Positions 1 through 8,993 of a stretch of 64,000 bases of DNA are shown piece by piece. Location of the stretch: the NCBI GenBank assembly GCA_030698405.1, contig JAUYMU010000079.1, forward strand, positions 1 to 64,000. Reading direction: 5' to 3'. The notes under the pieces were generated by a model. The model saw only the letters and a program-made list of their open reading frames with translations, was not told the origin of the DNA and made no database searches. Source of the DNA: Bacteroidota bacterium. Lineage in GTDB: Bacteria; Bacteroidota; Bacteroidia; Bacteroidales; Prolixibacteraceae. Position 1 is the stretch's first letter; each line of letters opens with the position of its first letter. Both the position numbers and the translations under genes were made by a program.

Positions 1-68
1 ACCGTCCGTGTTAAGCCTGATTCCCTCCACTGTGCCACCAACGCAAACATCTTACTTTTCTTATCCAT
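1..68 (-). CDS. N-terminus of an IS66-type TnpA-like accessory protein, cut by window start
   Basis: Reading the minus strand from the ATG at 68-66 gives 22 residues, MDKKSKMFALVAQWRESGLT followed by RT, before the window ends. This opening (a short charged start, then a helix with W-x-x-S-G-L-T/S) is what I associate with the small TnpA-like protein of IS66-family elements, which precedes TnpB and the DDE transposase. Only the first helix is visible, so the family call rests on pattern memory. If correct, an insertion sequence abuts the mannan operon and lies immediately upstream of it. Alternatives are another small helix-turn-helix transposase subunit or an unrelated gene. Confidence 0.35.
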   Translation of the reverse strand, partial: MDKKSKMFALVAQWRESGLTRT

Positions 69-705
69 AACTCACATCTTTTGATTGCAAAGATGAACCA
101 ATCATTGGGCTGTAAATAGTCGCATTTGCTGGGGTGGATACTATTGGTCGCACAATTGGCAAACACGCGAGCAAAACCAAACAAAAAGCTCACCCAGCCA
201 AACGCACGGCAGTCAGAAACAGAGGAGCAATTGAAAGAAAACTAATTGAGGAAATAAACACCAACCTGAACAACAGCAAAACACCCGGTAAGACTTCGGT
301 ACGAGCCTTCCCCAAAAATGAGTGGTTCAACTTCAACTGTTATCTGTATTAAAAGGCATAACAAACCAATTGAGTTAAAATAACCCAATTCAAAAGCAAG
401 AATAGTATTCTTCACACTTTTCCTGCTTTTTCATTCTTCCCTTCCAGGTGAAAATGTTCTGTTTGAGTTGAAAAACAATCGATTTGGAGTTATATCGTTT
501 TCGGAAGTGATGGTTCGGCTAATCAGAATGGATCAGAAATTTCCAACTGAAAACCTGTTACACTCCAAAACATTGACCGGATAGTATCATATTTTATTCG
601 AAAAGTATTAAGCAATCGGATAGTTTTGGTTTTAATTTGTAGGTTAGTTGCCTGAATTGAAAGGCAGCCCATTCATTGAAATCAAAATCCTAAAATACTT
701 ATTTC
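69..705. other. Gene-poor stretch between IS edge and mannan operon
   Basis: No convincing gene is seen. An open frame at 134-352 (72 codons, very rich in Lys, Thr and Asn) has no family resemblance and is probably chance. An imperfect inverted repeat (AATTGAGTT / AACCCAATT) lies at about 369-392. The last hundred bases carry a candidate promoter for the operon that starts at 706. In Bacteroides fragilis the homologous operon begins with a GH26 mannanase; nothing like it is visible here. Confidence 0.4.
597..628 (+). promoter_or_regulatory. Candidate Bacteroidota promoter for the mannan operon
   Basis: TAGTTTTG at 621-628 matches the Bacteroidota -7 box TAnnTTTG exactly. Twenty bases upstream, TTCG at 597-600 is a one-mismatch -33 box (consensus TTTG). 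Transcription would start near 635 and leave an untranslated leader of about 70 nt before the ATG at 706. The assignment is based on consensus and spacing only. Confidence 0.4.
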
Positions 706-1887
706 ATGAAATCAAATTTCAAAAAGAAAGTTCGTAAGCTGCTCGACAAGCACGAAGAATTGTTGTCGGCTAAAAACAAAAAGGTAAAAAACGGCAACGG
801 GGTTTTCGACCGGTATAAAAATCCTGTTCTAACTGCCGCCTACACTCCCGTTATCTGGCGGTACGATCTGGACGAAAAAACCAATCCGTACCTGATGGAG
901 CGCATCGGCATGAATGCCACCATGAATTCAGGAGCAATGAAATGGAAGGGGAAATACATTCTGGTTGTGCGCGTGGAAGGTGTTGACCGCAAATCGTTTT
1001 TCGCCATTGCCGAAAGTCCCAACGGAGTCGATAATTTCCGCTTCCGGGATTTTCCGGTAGCCCTTCCTGAAACCGATATTCCGGATACGAATGTTTATGA
1101 CATGCGTCTGACCGCTCACGAAGATGGGTGGATTTACGGCGTTTTCTGCTCCGAGCGAAAAGATCCGAATGCAGCTCCGGGCGATTTATCATCGGCAGTG
1201 GCTGCGGCAGGAATTGTGCGTACCAAAGATTTGGAAACATGGGAGCGCCTTCCGGATTTGAAAACCAAAAGTCAGCAACGAAATGTGGTGCTTCACAATG
1301 AATTTGTGGATGGCCAATATGCACTTTACACCCGTCCCCAGGATGGATTTATTGATGCAGGAAGTGGTGGCGGCATCGGCTGGGCGCTGATTGACGACAT
1401 GACCAATGCCGAAGTAAAAGAAGAAAAAATCATCAACTTCCGCTACTACCATACGATTAAAGAGGTAAAGAACGGAGAAGGCCCGCATCCGATAAAAACC
1501 GACAAAGGCTGGTTGCATTTGGCGCACGGCGTGCGTGGCTGCGCTGCCGGACTCCGCTATGTGATTTATTTGTACATGACCGACTTGCAGGATCCTTCGA
1601 AACTGATTGCTGAACCTGCAGGTCATTTGATGGGCCCGGTTGGTGAGGAACGAATTGGCGATGTGTCGAATGTACTTTTCACCAATGGCTGGATTGCCGA
1701 TGAAAACGGAAAAATATTTATTTACTATGCTTCGTCGGATACCCGAATGCATGTGGCTACTTCAACCATCGACAAACTGGTTGACTATAGCCTGAATTCT
1801 CCGGCTGATGGATACCGTTCTGCGGCTTCAGTAGAAACCCTGAAAAAGCAAATCGCAAAAAACATGAAGATACTCGGGAAAAAATAG
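706..1887 (+). CDS. GH130 4-O-beta-D-mannosyl-D-glucose phosphorylase
   Basis: Cytoplasmic phosphorylase expected to split beta-1,4-mannosyl-glucose with phosphate into mannose-1-phosphate and glucose. The 393-residue length and the five-bladed-propeller GH130 layout fit the family. Visible motifs include the conserved NVYDMRLT segment, whose Asp (residue 132) corresponds to the general acid of characterised Bacteroides enzymes, RNVVLHNEF, and the phosphate-site region GEGPHPIKT followed by [10 protein letters not shown]. No signal peptide is present, in line with intracellular action. It is the first gene of an operon with a sugar symporter and an AGE epimerase, the same order as the characterised B. 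fragilis mannan gene set after its mannanase. That context favours mannosylglucose rather than mannooligosaccharide phosphorylase activity (GH130 subfamily 1). Confidence 0.88.
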   Translation: MKSNFKKKVRKLLDKHEELLSAKNKKVKNGNGVFDRYKNPVLTAAYTPVIWRYDLDEKTNPYLMERIGMNATMNSGAMKWKGKYILVVRVEGVDRKSFFAIAESPNGVDNFRFRDFPVALPETDIPDTNVYDMRLTAHEDGWIYGVFCSERKDPNAAPGDLSSAVAAAGIVRTKDLETWERLPDLKTKSQQRNVVLHNEFVDGQYALYTRPQDGFIDAGSGGGIGWALIDDMTNAEVKEEKIINFRYYHTIKEVKNGEGPHPIKTDKGWLHLAHGVRGCAAGLRYVIYLYMTDLQDPSKLIAEPAGHLMGPVGEERIGDVSNVLFTNGWIADENGKIFIYYASSDTRMHVATSTIDKLVDYSLNSPADGYRSAASVETLKKQIAKNMKILGKK

Positions 1888-1900
1888 TTCCAAGCAAACT

Positions 1901-1945
1901 AACTTTCCCAAAGTTTTATAAATAATATAAAACTTTGGGAAAGTT
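1901..1945 (+). repeat. Perfect 19-bp-stem hairpin between GH130 and symporter genes
   Basis: Positions 1901-1919 and 1927-1945 are exact reverse complements with a 7-nt loop. Each arm carries a copy of the 15-bp semi-palindrome AACTTTNNNAAAGTT. There is no U-tract after the stem, so it is more likely an mRNA-stabilising or processing hairpin, or a repeat element, than a strong terminator. Confidence 0.7.
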
Positions 1946-1975
1946 GAAAAAACCAACTAAAAAAACACACATAAA

Positions 1976-3814
1976 ATGCTAACTACCATCGACTTTGCCA
2001 TTATCGCAGTTTACCTGAGCTTATTGATTTTTATCGGCTTCTACCTGAAACGCCAGGCATCGAAAAATCTTGAATCGTATTTACTCGGAGGTAAAACCAT
2101 TCCGTGGTATATGCTTGGGTTATCAAATGCTTCCGGCATGTTCGATATTTCAGGAACAGTTTGGCTGGTGGCAATAACGGTAATCTATGGCCTGAAAAGT
2201 ATTTACATTCCATGGCTCTGGCCGGTTTTCAACCAGATTTTCCTGATGGTTTACCTGTCGGCATGGCTGCGTCGTTCAGGGGTAACAACGGGCGCCGAAT
2301 GGATCGGTTTCCGCTTCGGGAAAGACAAAGGAGCGGTAACTTCGCACTGGATCATTGTTATTTTTGCCATTCTGGTCTGCCTCAGTATGCTGGCTTACGG
2401 CTTTATCGGCATGGGTAAATTCATTGAAATATTCCTTCCGCTCAAATCCATTTTCCCGTCGCTGAGTTTTATTCCCAACATTTATGTACCTCATGTTTGG
2501 GGAATTACATTTACGCTGTTTGCTGTTTTTTATGCACTGATGGGCGGAATGATGAGCATCGTTTGGGCAGATGTGGCCCAATATGTAATCATGACTTTGG
2601 CAGCCATTGCCATCGCCGTTATCGCAATGATGCATCTTGACATTCTGGAATTCTCAAAGTTAGTACCCGAAGGCTGGTTTTCGCCCGCATTTGGAACTCA
2701 TCTCAACATGAACTGGACCGGAAAATTTTCAGAATTCAACACAAAAATCCAGGGCGATGGTTACGAGTTGTTCACCCTTTTCTTTGGCGTAGTGCTGATG
2801 AAAGGAATTTTGAGCAGTATCGCCGGCCCTGCGCCAACTTACGATATGCAGAAAATTCTTTCCACAAAATCGCCGCGCGAAGCTTCCCTGATGAGCGGAT
2901 TTGTTTCGGTAGTTTTAATGCCTGTCCGTTATTTGATGATTGCAGGTATTGCAGTCATCGGACTAATCCTTTTTGATCAGATCAAAGATCAGATAACCAT
3001 CAACGGAGCGGTCGATTTTGAACTTGTTCTGCCGGCTGTTATCGCACATCCCTGGATTCCTGCGGGATTGGTCGGGTTGATTCTTGCCGGTCTGCTGGCT
3101 GCTTTCATGTCCACTTTTGCCGGAACGCTGAATGCGGCTCAGGCTTATATTGTGAACGACATTTATATCAAATACATCAAGCCTGAAGCTTCGGCCAAAC
3201 AATCGAACAATGCAAACATCATTGTTGGTTTGGTGGTGGTAATTATCAGCGTAGGTTTTGGCGTACTTGCCGAAAACGTAAACAGCATCCTTCAATGGGT
3301 AACAGGCGCATTGTACGGCAGTTATATAGCAGCCAATATCCTGAAATGGCATTGGTGGCGGTTCAACAGCAAAGGTTTTGCATGGGGAATGACAGGCGGT
3401 CTGATTCCGGCACTGATTTTACCTTACGTTCCGGTGATCAATACCGTTTTACCAATCTACTATTTTCCGATTATTCTTGTGTTCTCCGTAATCGGGTGTA
3501 TTTGGGGAACTTATACTGCGCCGGCAACCGATACCGAAGTGCTGAAGATATTCTATGCAAAAACACGTCCGTGGGGATTTTGGAAACCGATTCACGAAAT
3601 GGTGGTTGCTGAAAATCCCGGGTTCAAAGAGAACACGGCTTTTGGTCGCGATATGGTGAATGTTTTTACAGGAATCGTATGGCAAACAGCCTTGGTGGCA
3701 GCGCCTATCTATTTGGTGGTAAAACAATTCAACTCATTCGCCATCGCTTTGATGATCGTTGGTGTTGGATCGGTAATACTGAAAAAGAACTGGTACGATA
3801 AACTTGAAGATTAA
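1976..3814 (+). CDS. SSS-family sodium/sugar symporter
   Basis: Polytopic inner-membrane transporter of the sodium:solute symporter family, 612 residues with about 14-15 hydrophobic helices. The start (TIDFAIIAVYLSLLIFIGFY) and the segments YLLGGKTIPWYMLGLSNASG and GLLAAFMSTFAGTLN are typical SSS helices; the last contains the region involved in sodium binding. It lies 88 bp after the GH130 gene and 396 bp before the AGE epimerase. By position and family it is the equivalent of the cation symporter in the B. fragilis mannobiose operon, so the inferred cargo is beta-1,4-mannobiose or another mannan disaccharide. The family call is firm and the substrate is inferred from neighbours. Confidence 0.85.
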   Translation: MLTTIDFAIIAVYLSLLIFIGFYLKRQASKNLESYLLGGKTIPWYMLGLSNASGMFDISGTVWLVAITVIYGLKSIYIPWLWPVFNQIFLMVYLSAWLRRSGVTTGAEWIGFRFGKDKGAVTSHWIIVIFAILVCLSMLAYGFIGMGKFIEIFLPLKSIFPSLSFIPNIYVPHVWGITFTLFAVFYALMGGMMSIVWADVAQYVIMTLAAIAIAVIAMMHLDILEFSKLVPEGWFSPAFGTHLNMNWTGKFSEFNTKIQGDGYELFTLFFGVVLMKGILSSIAGPAPTYDMQKILSTKSPREASLMSGFVSVVLMPVRYLMIAGIAVIGLILFDQIKDQITINGAVDFELVLPAVIAHPWIPAGLVGLILAGLLAAFMSTFAGTLNAAQAYIVNDIYIKYIKPEASAKQSNNANIIVGLVVVIISVGFGVLAENVNSILQWVTGALYGSYIAANILKWHWWRFNSKGFAWGMTGGLIPALILPYVPVINTVLPIYYFPIILVFSVIGCIWGTYTAPATDTEVLKIFYAKTRPWGFWKPIHEMVVAENPGFKENTAFGRDMVNVFTGIVWQTALVAAPIYLVVKQFNSFAIALMIVGVGSVILKKNWYDKLED

Positions 3815-4210
3815 AAAAAGGAGAGAACTTTGCCAAAGTTGACTTAATGATTTAAATAAGGTAATGGTCGTGGAGATTCCTGTCCGTCACATGAATGTGA
3901 CGGCAAAGGATAATGCTCTAATCAGCGAAACAGATTATTCGTGGCGATATCCTTTGCCGTTTGCCTTTAGGCAACGGACATAAAGGCGATAAAGAAAACC
4001 GTCCGCGCGAAAGCCTTTTTCAGGGCAAAACCCTATTTTCGGACGAAACAGAATCCGGCTTCAAAAAAGTAGTTACATGGTAGAACATTTATCACCCCAC
4101 CAATTTAACCTTATTAGTCATCAGTTAATTTGAAAAATAATTACCCACACCAAGCGTTACAGAACCATTTTAGAACTTTGGAAAAGTTAGAACAATAATA
4201 AATCAAAACA
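3815..4210. other. Non-coding gap inside the mannan operon, with a multi-hairpin element
   Basis: No gene. AACTTTGCCAAAGTT (3826-3840) is a perfect palindrome around a central base, and a near copy lies at 4174-4188, just before the epimerase start. Between them, 3881-3980 folds on itself: outer arms 3881-3887/3974-3980, a 9-bp stem at 3884-3903, an 11-bp stem 3901-3911/3949-3959 and a small hairpin 3961-3974. Further short hairpins follow around 4001-4045. Confidence 0.55.
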
Positions 4211-5398
4211 ATGAATTTCAATCTATTGGAACTAAAGCAACAAGTTAAAAAAGAGCTAACGCAAAATATTCTTCCATTCTGGTCGCAACAAATGTTGGAT
4301 GTAGAGAACGGCGGTTTTTACGGTTGCATTAACGGGGACGGTAAATTAATTTATGAAGCTGACAAGGGTGGAATCCTGAATGCGCGTATTCTGTGGTCGT
4401 TTTCCGCTGCCTATCTTCAGGAAAAAAATCCGCTTTACCTTGAAATGGCCAACCGTGCAAAAGATTTTATCCTGAAGCATTTTTTTGATCCTGAATTTGG
4501 CGGAACGTATTGGACCATCTCCTTCGATGGAAAACCTGTTGATACCAAGAAGCAAATTTATTCTCAGGCATTTTTCATTTACGCTTTTACTGAGCATTAC
4601 CGTGCTTCAGGAGATGAATCGAGCCTTAGGACTGCCGTTGGATTATTCAGGTTAATAGAAAATCATAGTTTCGACTGTGAAAAGAATGGCTATTTTGAAG
4701 CTTACAGCCGGGATTGGCAACTTCTGGAAGATCTGCGACTGAGCGAAAAAGATGAGAATGAGAAAAAAACCATGAATACGCATTTGCACATTCTGGAAGC
4801 ATACACCAATTTGTACCGCGTTTGGAAAGATCAAACGCTTGGCCAGCAATTGGGAAACCTGATCCTTATTTTTACTGAAAAGATCGTCAATCAAAAGACT
4901 TTCCATTTGGATTTATTTTTTGACGAAAACTGGAATACAAAATCAACCATCGTTTCCTATGGCCACGACATTGAAGCTTCGTGGCTGATTGATGAAGCTG
5001 CACGTGTTCTGGGCGATCAGGAATTGTTGACTGAAGTTCAGAAAGTCTGTATCAAAATAGCAGAAGCTGCCTGCGAAGGATTGCAGCCCGACGGAAGTCT
5101 GGTTTATGAATTGGACAAAGGTCATTTGGAAACCGACCGGCACTGGTGGGTTAATGCTGAGGGCGTGGTAGGTTTCCTGAATGCTTTCGAATTAACCGGC
5201 GATCATGAATGGTTGGAGAAATCGCTCAATTGTTGGAAATACATTCAGGAAAACCTTATTGATACTGAAAATGGCGAGTGGTTTTGGAGTATTTCTGATG
5301 ATGGAACCGTAAATCGCGATGGAGACAAAGCCGGTTTCTGGAAATGCCCGTACCACAACAGCAGAATGTGCCTGGAAATAATGATGAAAGGAGAATAA
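4211..5398 (+). CDS. AGE-family mannobiose/cellobiose 2-epimerase
   Basis: Cytoplasmic (alpha/alpha)6-barrel epimerase that flips C2 of the reducing sugar of a beta-1,4 disaccharide. Next to a mannosylglucose phosphorylase the expected reaction is mannobiose to mannosylglucose. Length (395 residues) is normal for the family. The conserved catalytic-His regions are all visible: MNTHLHILEAY, YGHDIEASWL, DRHWWVNAEG and KCPYHNSRMC, and the N-terminal WNGGFYG-type segment appears as ENGGFYGCI. No signal peptide. It closes the three-gene operon, although a 396-bp gap with strong hairpins separates it from the symporter, so its expression may be uncoupled from the upstream genes. Cellobiose epimerase activity is the main alternative. 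Confidence 0.87.
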   Translation: MNFNLLELKQQVKKELTQNILPFWSQQMLDVENGGFYGCINGDGKLIYEADKGGILNARILWSFSAAYLQEKNPLYLEMANRAKDFILKHFFDPEFGGTYWTISFDGKPVDTKKQIYSQAFFIYAFTEHYRASGDESSLRTAVGLFRLIENHSFDCEKNGYFEAYSRDWQLLEDLRLSEKDENEKKTMNTHLHILEAYTNLYRVWKDQTLGQQLGNLILIFTEKIVNQKTFHLDLFFDENWNTKSTIVSYGHDIEASWLIDEAARVLGDQELLTEVQKVCIKIAEAACEGLQPDGSLVYELDKGHLETDRHWWVNAEGVVGFLNAFELTGDHEWLEKSLNCWKYIQENLIDTENGEWFWSISDDGTVNRDGDKAGFWKCPYHNSRMCLEIMMKGE

Positions 5399-5727
5399 GT
5401 TCTACGTTACAGGTTGCGCACAACTTGGAACCTGAAACCTGAAACTTGCGTCCGCTCCGAAAAGTCAGAAAGTCAAAAAATAGTCCTGAAAGGACTGAAT
5501 TTTAATAACCGTCCCGATCTATCTGGACGGAAGAAATGAAAGATGCAAACGCAACCATTAAAGGGTTGAATATTAATATAATAAATGTTCAACCCTTTCA
5601 GGGTTGTAATTTTCACTTTATTTCTTTTCCACCGGTTTCACCGGTGGTTATTCAAATTTTATCCCTTCGGGATAATTAATCGACTTTTCAGAGTATACTC
5701 AAACTTGGAACCTGAAACTTGAAACTT
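5399..5727. repeat. Intergenic block of heptamer arrays and palindromic repeats
   Basis: Two 7-nt tandem arrays bound this gap: 5422-5448 (TTGGAAC, CTGAAAC, CTGAAAC, TTG) after the epimerase stop, and 5705-5727 (TTGGAAC, CTGAAAC, TTGAAAC) running into the stop codon of the convergent HD gene. Between them are palindromes: AGTCCTGAAAGGACT, AAAGGGTTGAA (5560-5570) pairing with TTCAACCCTTT (5588-5598), AACCCTTTCAGGGTT (5591-5605), ACCGGTTTCACCGGT, and ATCCCTTCGGGAT. No open frame is credible. Confidence 0.7.
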
Positions 5728-6282
5728 TTACAATCCCAGTTCGTCGCTGATTTCCTGCATCGCAACCAGTGAAAGTTCAGAAAAATCCTGAATTGGTATG
5801 CCAATCAGTTCGCACTCCAGAATGGTTTCGCGGTTGACAGAGGCTGCAAAAGCTTTTTCCTTCATTCGTTTGGTAATTGATTTTGTTTTTACCGAAGCAA
5901 GTTTTTTATCAGGATAAACCAAAGCAGTGGCCATTATTAAGCCGGTTATGGTTTCACCGGCAGCAAGCGCATGTTGAAAAATGGTGGTACGTTCTTTTCC
6001 TGAAGCCATTTCGTTGTGCATTACAATGGCATCAATTGCTTCTGAAGAAAGCATTCCATCAAGCATTCTCGCTGCAAACGGACCATGCCGCATGGGATCG
6101 CCATTGGTAATTTCCACGTCAATATCGTGCAGCAAACCTGCCATTCCCCACTCTTCCGTATCCTTGTTTAATTTTAGTGCAATTGCCCGTAAAACGGCCT
6201 CGCTGGCCAGACAATGTTTGAGCATATTTGCATTCTGAATGTGCTGATTTAAAAATTCAATGGCATTTTCACGTGAAATCAT
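5728..6282 (-). CDS. HD (HDIG-type) domain hydrolase
   Basis: Predicted metal-dependent phosphohydrolase of the HD superfamily, 184 residues. The metal-binding pattern is visible: an early His (KHCLASEAVLRAIA), then GLLHDIDVE as the HD doublet, RHGPFAARML, and a later H-N-E in VMHNEMA. I start it at the ATG at 6282 (MISRENAIEFLNQ), because the longer frame to 6330 adds 16 residues unlike the family and would run almost into the divergent CYTH gene. Similar proteins are annotated as HDIG domain proteins, and the substrate is unknown. The gene diverges from CYTH across about 50 bp, so they probably share a promoter region. Confidence 0.75.
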   Translation of the reverse strand: MISRENAIEFLNQHIQNANMLKHCLASEAVLRAIALKLNKDTEEWGMAGLLHDIDVEITNGDPMRHGPFAARMLDGMLSSEAIDAIVMHNEMASGKERTTIFQHALAAGETITGLIMATALVYPDKKLASVKTKSITKRMKEKAFAASVNRETILECELIGIPIQDFSELSLVAMQEISDELGL

Positions 6283-6335
6283 GTCAGTAGTTCTATTTTT
6301 GTTGCTGCAAATTAGCAAAAAACAACACAAAAACG

Positions 6336-6812
6336 ATGGCTTTCGAAATTGAACGTAAATTTCTGGTTGACACCAGTAAATGGGTTCCGGCTGATAACGG
6401 AACCAAACTCATTCAGGCATATCTGGGGCTCGATCCGTTGCCCGTCGTGCGCATACGGATATCCGGAGAAAAGGCTTTTTTAACCATTAAAGGTCCTTCA
6501 AGAACCATCTCGCGGCCCGAATTTGAATATGAAGTTCCGATTGAGGATGCCTACGAATTACTGAAACTAGCCATTTCAAAACCTGTGGAAAAGACAAGGC
6601 ACAAAGTTCTGTTCGAAGGTTTTCTTTGGGAAGTGGATGTTTTTTCAGGAAAAAATAAAGGATTGGTGATGGCGGAAATTGAGTTAAAATCAGAAAATCA
6701 GAATTTTAAACGACCGGATTGGCTTTTAGAAGAAGTTTCGGGCGACGAACGGTTTTATAATTCGTACCTTTCCGAACACCCGTTTCAGGAATGGAACGAA
6801 GGCATGGCCTGA
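6336..6812 (+). CDS. CYTH domain triphosphatase-like protein
   Basis: The CYTH fold is an eight-stranded tunnel that hydrolyses triphosphorylated substrates such as inorganic tripolyphosphate. The diagnostic N-terminal ExExK appears as EIERK at residues 4-8. Conserved basic and acidic strands follow (VVRIRISGEKAFLTIKG, FEYEVP, EKTRHKV, WEVDVFSG, AEIELKS). At 158 residues this is a single-domain bacterial form without a CHAD domain. It is a small cytoplasmic enzyme, with triphosphatase activity more likely than adenylate cyclase activity. It lies 69 bp before a DUF3078 gene. Confidence 0.85.
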   Translation: MAFEIERKFLVDTSKWVPADNGTKLIQAYLGLDPLPVVRIRISGEKAFLTIKGPSRTISRPEFEYEVPIEDAYELLKLAISKPVEKTRHKVLFEGFLWEVDVFSGKNKGLVMAEIELKSENQNFKRPDWLLEEVSGDERFYNSYLSEHPFQEWNEGMA

Positions 6813-6881
6813 TTTTTGAAAGGCCGGCACAACAAGAATTCAGAAAAAACGTTCATAGAGTAGCCAATAAACCGATTATTT

Positions 6882-8870
6882 ATGCACTTGAAAAATTTTA
6901 TCCCAGGATTATTTATCCTGCTCAGCCTTTCCACTTTTGCTGGAACCAATTTTCTCCCACAAAAAAAAGAAAAAACCAATCTTTCGGTCGATTCCGTTCA
7001 ACTGGGAATCGATTACCTGAAAAAGTACATTCAGCCATCAGGAATGTGGTTTTCCGAAGACCCTGAAATTATGCGCCTGGTAAAAGGCTTGGTTCAATTT
7101 GCCGAAAACGAACGCATCGACAGTATTTTGGTCAGGCTTGAACGTTTTCAGGAAAAAAAAGATGCCAGATACATTAGCCGCCTGCCCAAGTATGTGAACG
7201 ACTCTTTGATAGTACCCGGATACCTGCCGTACCCAAACATTCTGGAAAAGATGAAACGACTCGACCGCGAAATCTGGAACGGCGTGGACATGAATTCCAT
7301 TCCTTTACCAGTAAATCTGACCCGAAACGCGGTAAAAGGCGAGGCAATTGCCCCCGGTGATGAAAAAGCCATTCTGGAACGTACCGGAATAGTTTTGCCC
7401 GACAGTTTAATGAATGTACATGCAATCCCCGATTCGCTAATCCACTCGGCAAATGATTTTAACCGGATTAGAAACCGCGACCAGTTAAGAAGCAGCTTGC
7501 TTGAACAGGCAAGGGTGAATTACAACAATAACATACAAAAAGCCAATCTTGATTCAGCCATTACCAGGTACAGAAAATATGCGGTTCGTGTATTTTCCGA
7601 TTCACTGCAGAACAACCTGCGCGATTCGCTAAAATTTCGGAACCACCAAATCCTTGCAAAATATAACGATTCAATCGTGCGGTCGGTAAACGATTCAATC
7701 AATCGGTTTGTGCAGACTTTACAGCAATACGCACACAACGATTCTGTCAGTATCTGGGTACAAAGCTTATCGGGGAAACCGTCACAAGTATGGCTCCGAA
7801 ACAACAAGCGATCTGCCAACCGTATTTACATTAAAAATCAACAAAACGACTCGCTCGCAGTAAGGATTATGAATCTTGACAAACATTCGCTTGGGATTGC
7901 TATTGATGATGATGTAACATTCACCCGACTCGGACAAAGACAACACCGCGATTTTGTGTTCGAAAAATTTGCACCTGAACAGAAGTTAACCAAGATCAAC
8001 AAAAAATATCAGATTGTGACTCCCTGGGATATGGGAGGACACGGCACCTTTGGGTTTACGCAAACCTATCTGAACAACTGGAAAGCCGGGGGTAGAAGTG
8101 CCTTTTCTTTTTTAAGTGTGCTGAAGGGATATGCCAATTATTCAAACCCTAAACTGAAATGGGAAAATACCGCAGAGTTGAGGAACGGCTGGGTCAGGCA
8201 GGGCGGAGACCTTAACCAGACACAAAAAAATGATGATAAGCTGGAGCTGATTACTAGGCTGGGAGTCAGCGCATTTAAGAAATGGTATTACAGCAGTGAG
8301 ATCGACTTTATCACACAATTCTTTAACGGTTACAATTACCCAAATAAAGACAAGCCCATTTCAAGTTACATGTCGCCTGCCAAGACTTTATTCAAATTAG
8401 GTCTTGACTATAAACCGAACAAAAATTTCTCACTGTTCCTTTCGCCGATAACTGCTAAATATGTTTTTGTACGCGATACAGCCCTCATCGACCAAACGAA
8501 ATTCGGTGTTCCTGAGGACAAACGAAGCTTTTGGGAACCTGGTTTTAACGCCGATCTACGGTACAAATTGGATATTACACCACGTATCAGTTATGAAACC
8601 AAATACAAAATGTTCTTCAATTATCAGCAACCATTTAAAAGGGTGGACATCAACTGGGAAAACACGGTCGTTGCACCACTCACAGACCGTATTAATATGT
8701 CATTTATGCTCTATATGCTTTACGATGACAATGTAACTTTCCCAACCGGGAAACTCGATAGCGAAGGAGTGGAAATATTTAAACCCAAATGGCAAACAAG
8801 GGAATTGATGACAATTGGATTCTCCTATAAAATCAATAAGCGTATTTATAAACAAAGGAGGTTGAATTAA
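6882..8870 (+). CDS. DUF3078 outer-membrane beta-barrel protein
   Basis: Secreted or outer-membrane protein of 662 residues with an N-terminal signal peptide (FIPGLFILLSLSTFAGTNF). Residues ~30-300 are helical, polar and rich in Asp-Ser and Arg, perhaps a periplasmic coiled region. From about residue 375 the alternating aromatic/polar strands typical of DUF3078 begin (WDMGGHGTFGFTQTYLNNW, WENTAELRNGWV), ending in a barrel-like C-terminus. In this family the C-terminal region is predicted as a beta-barrel and the function is unknown. The long N-terminal extension is larger than in typical ~300-residue DUF3078 proteins. Confidence 0.75.
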   Translation: MHLKNFIPGLFILLSLSTFAGTNFLPQKKEKTNLSVDSVQLGIDYLKKYIQPSGMWFSEDPEIMRLVKGLVQFAENERIDSILVRLERFQEKKDARYISRLPKYVNDSLIVPGYLPYPNILEKMKRLDREIWNGVDMNSIPLPVNLTRNAVKGEAIAPGDEKAILERTGIVLPDSLMNVHAIPDSLIHSANDFNRIRNRDQLRSSLLEQARVNYNNNIQKANLDSAITRYRKYAVRVFSDSLQNNLRDSLKFRNHQILAKYNDSIVRSVNDSINRFVQTLQQYAHNDSVSIWVQSLSGKPSQVWLRNNKRSANRIYIKNQQNDSLAVRIMNLDKHSLGIAIDDDVTFTRLGQRQHRDFVFEKFAPEQKLTKINKKYQIVTPWDMGGHGTFGFTQTYLNNWKAGGRSAFSFLSVLKGYANYSNPKLKWENTAELRNGWVRQGGDLNQTQKNDDKLELITRLGVSAFKKWYYSSEIDFITQFFNGYNYPNKDKPISSYMSPAKTLFKLGLDYKPNKNFSLFLSPITAKYVFVRDTALIDQTKFGVPEDKRSFWEPGFNADLRYKLDITPRISYETKYKMFFNYQQPFKRVDINWENTVVAPLTDRINMSFMLYMLYDDNVTFPTGKLDSEGVEIFKPKWQTRELMTIGFSYKINKRIYKQRRLN

Positions 8871-8993
8871 AGCAGTCATTGTTCAGTCACAGTTTTCAAT
8901 GGTCAATGGCAGTAATTCGTGACGGAAATAACCTATATTTGGCCAACTTTCAGATTGAAAAGGAGAATAAAAAAAACGTAAAAACGGGATACG

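Noticed and set aside
134-352. 72-codon frame near the window start
   Set aside because: Low-complexity, basic composition, no similarity, no promoter or ribosome-binding site; treated as non-coding.
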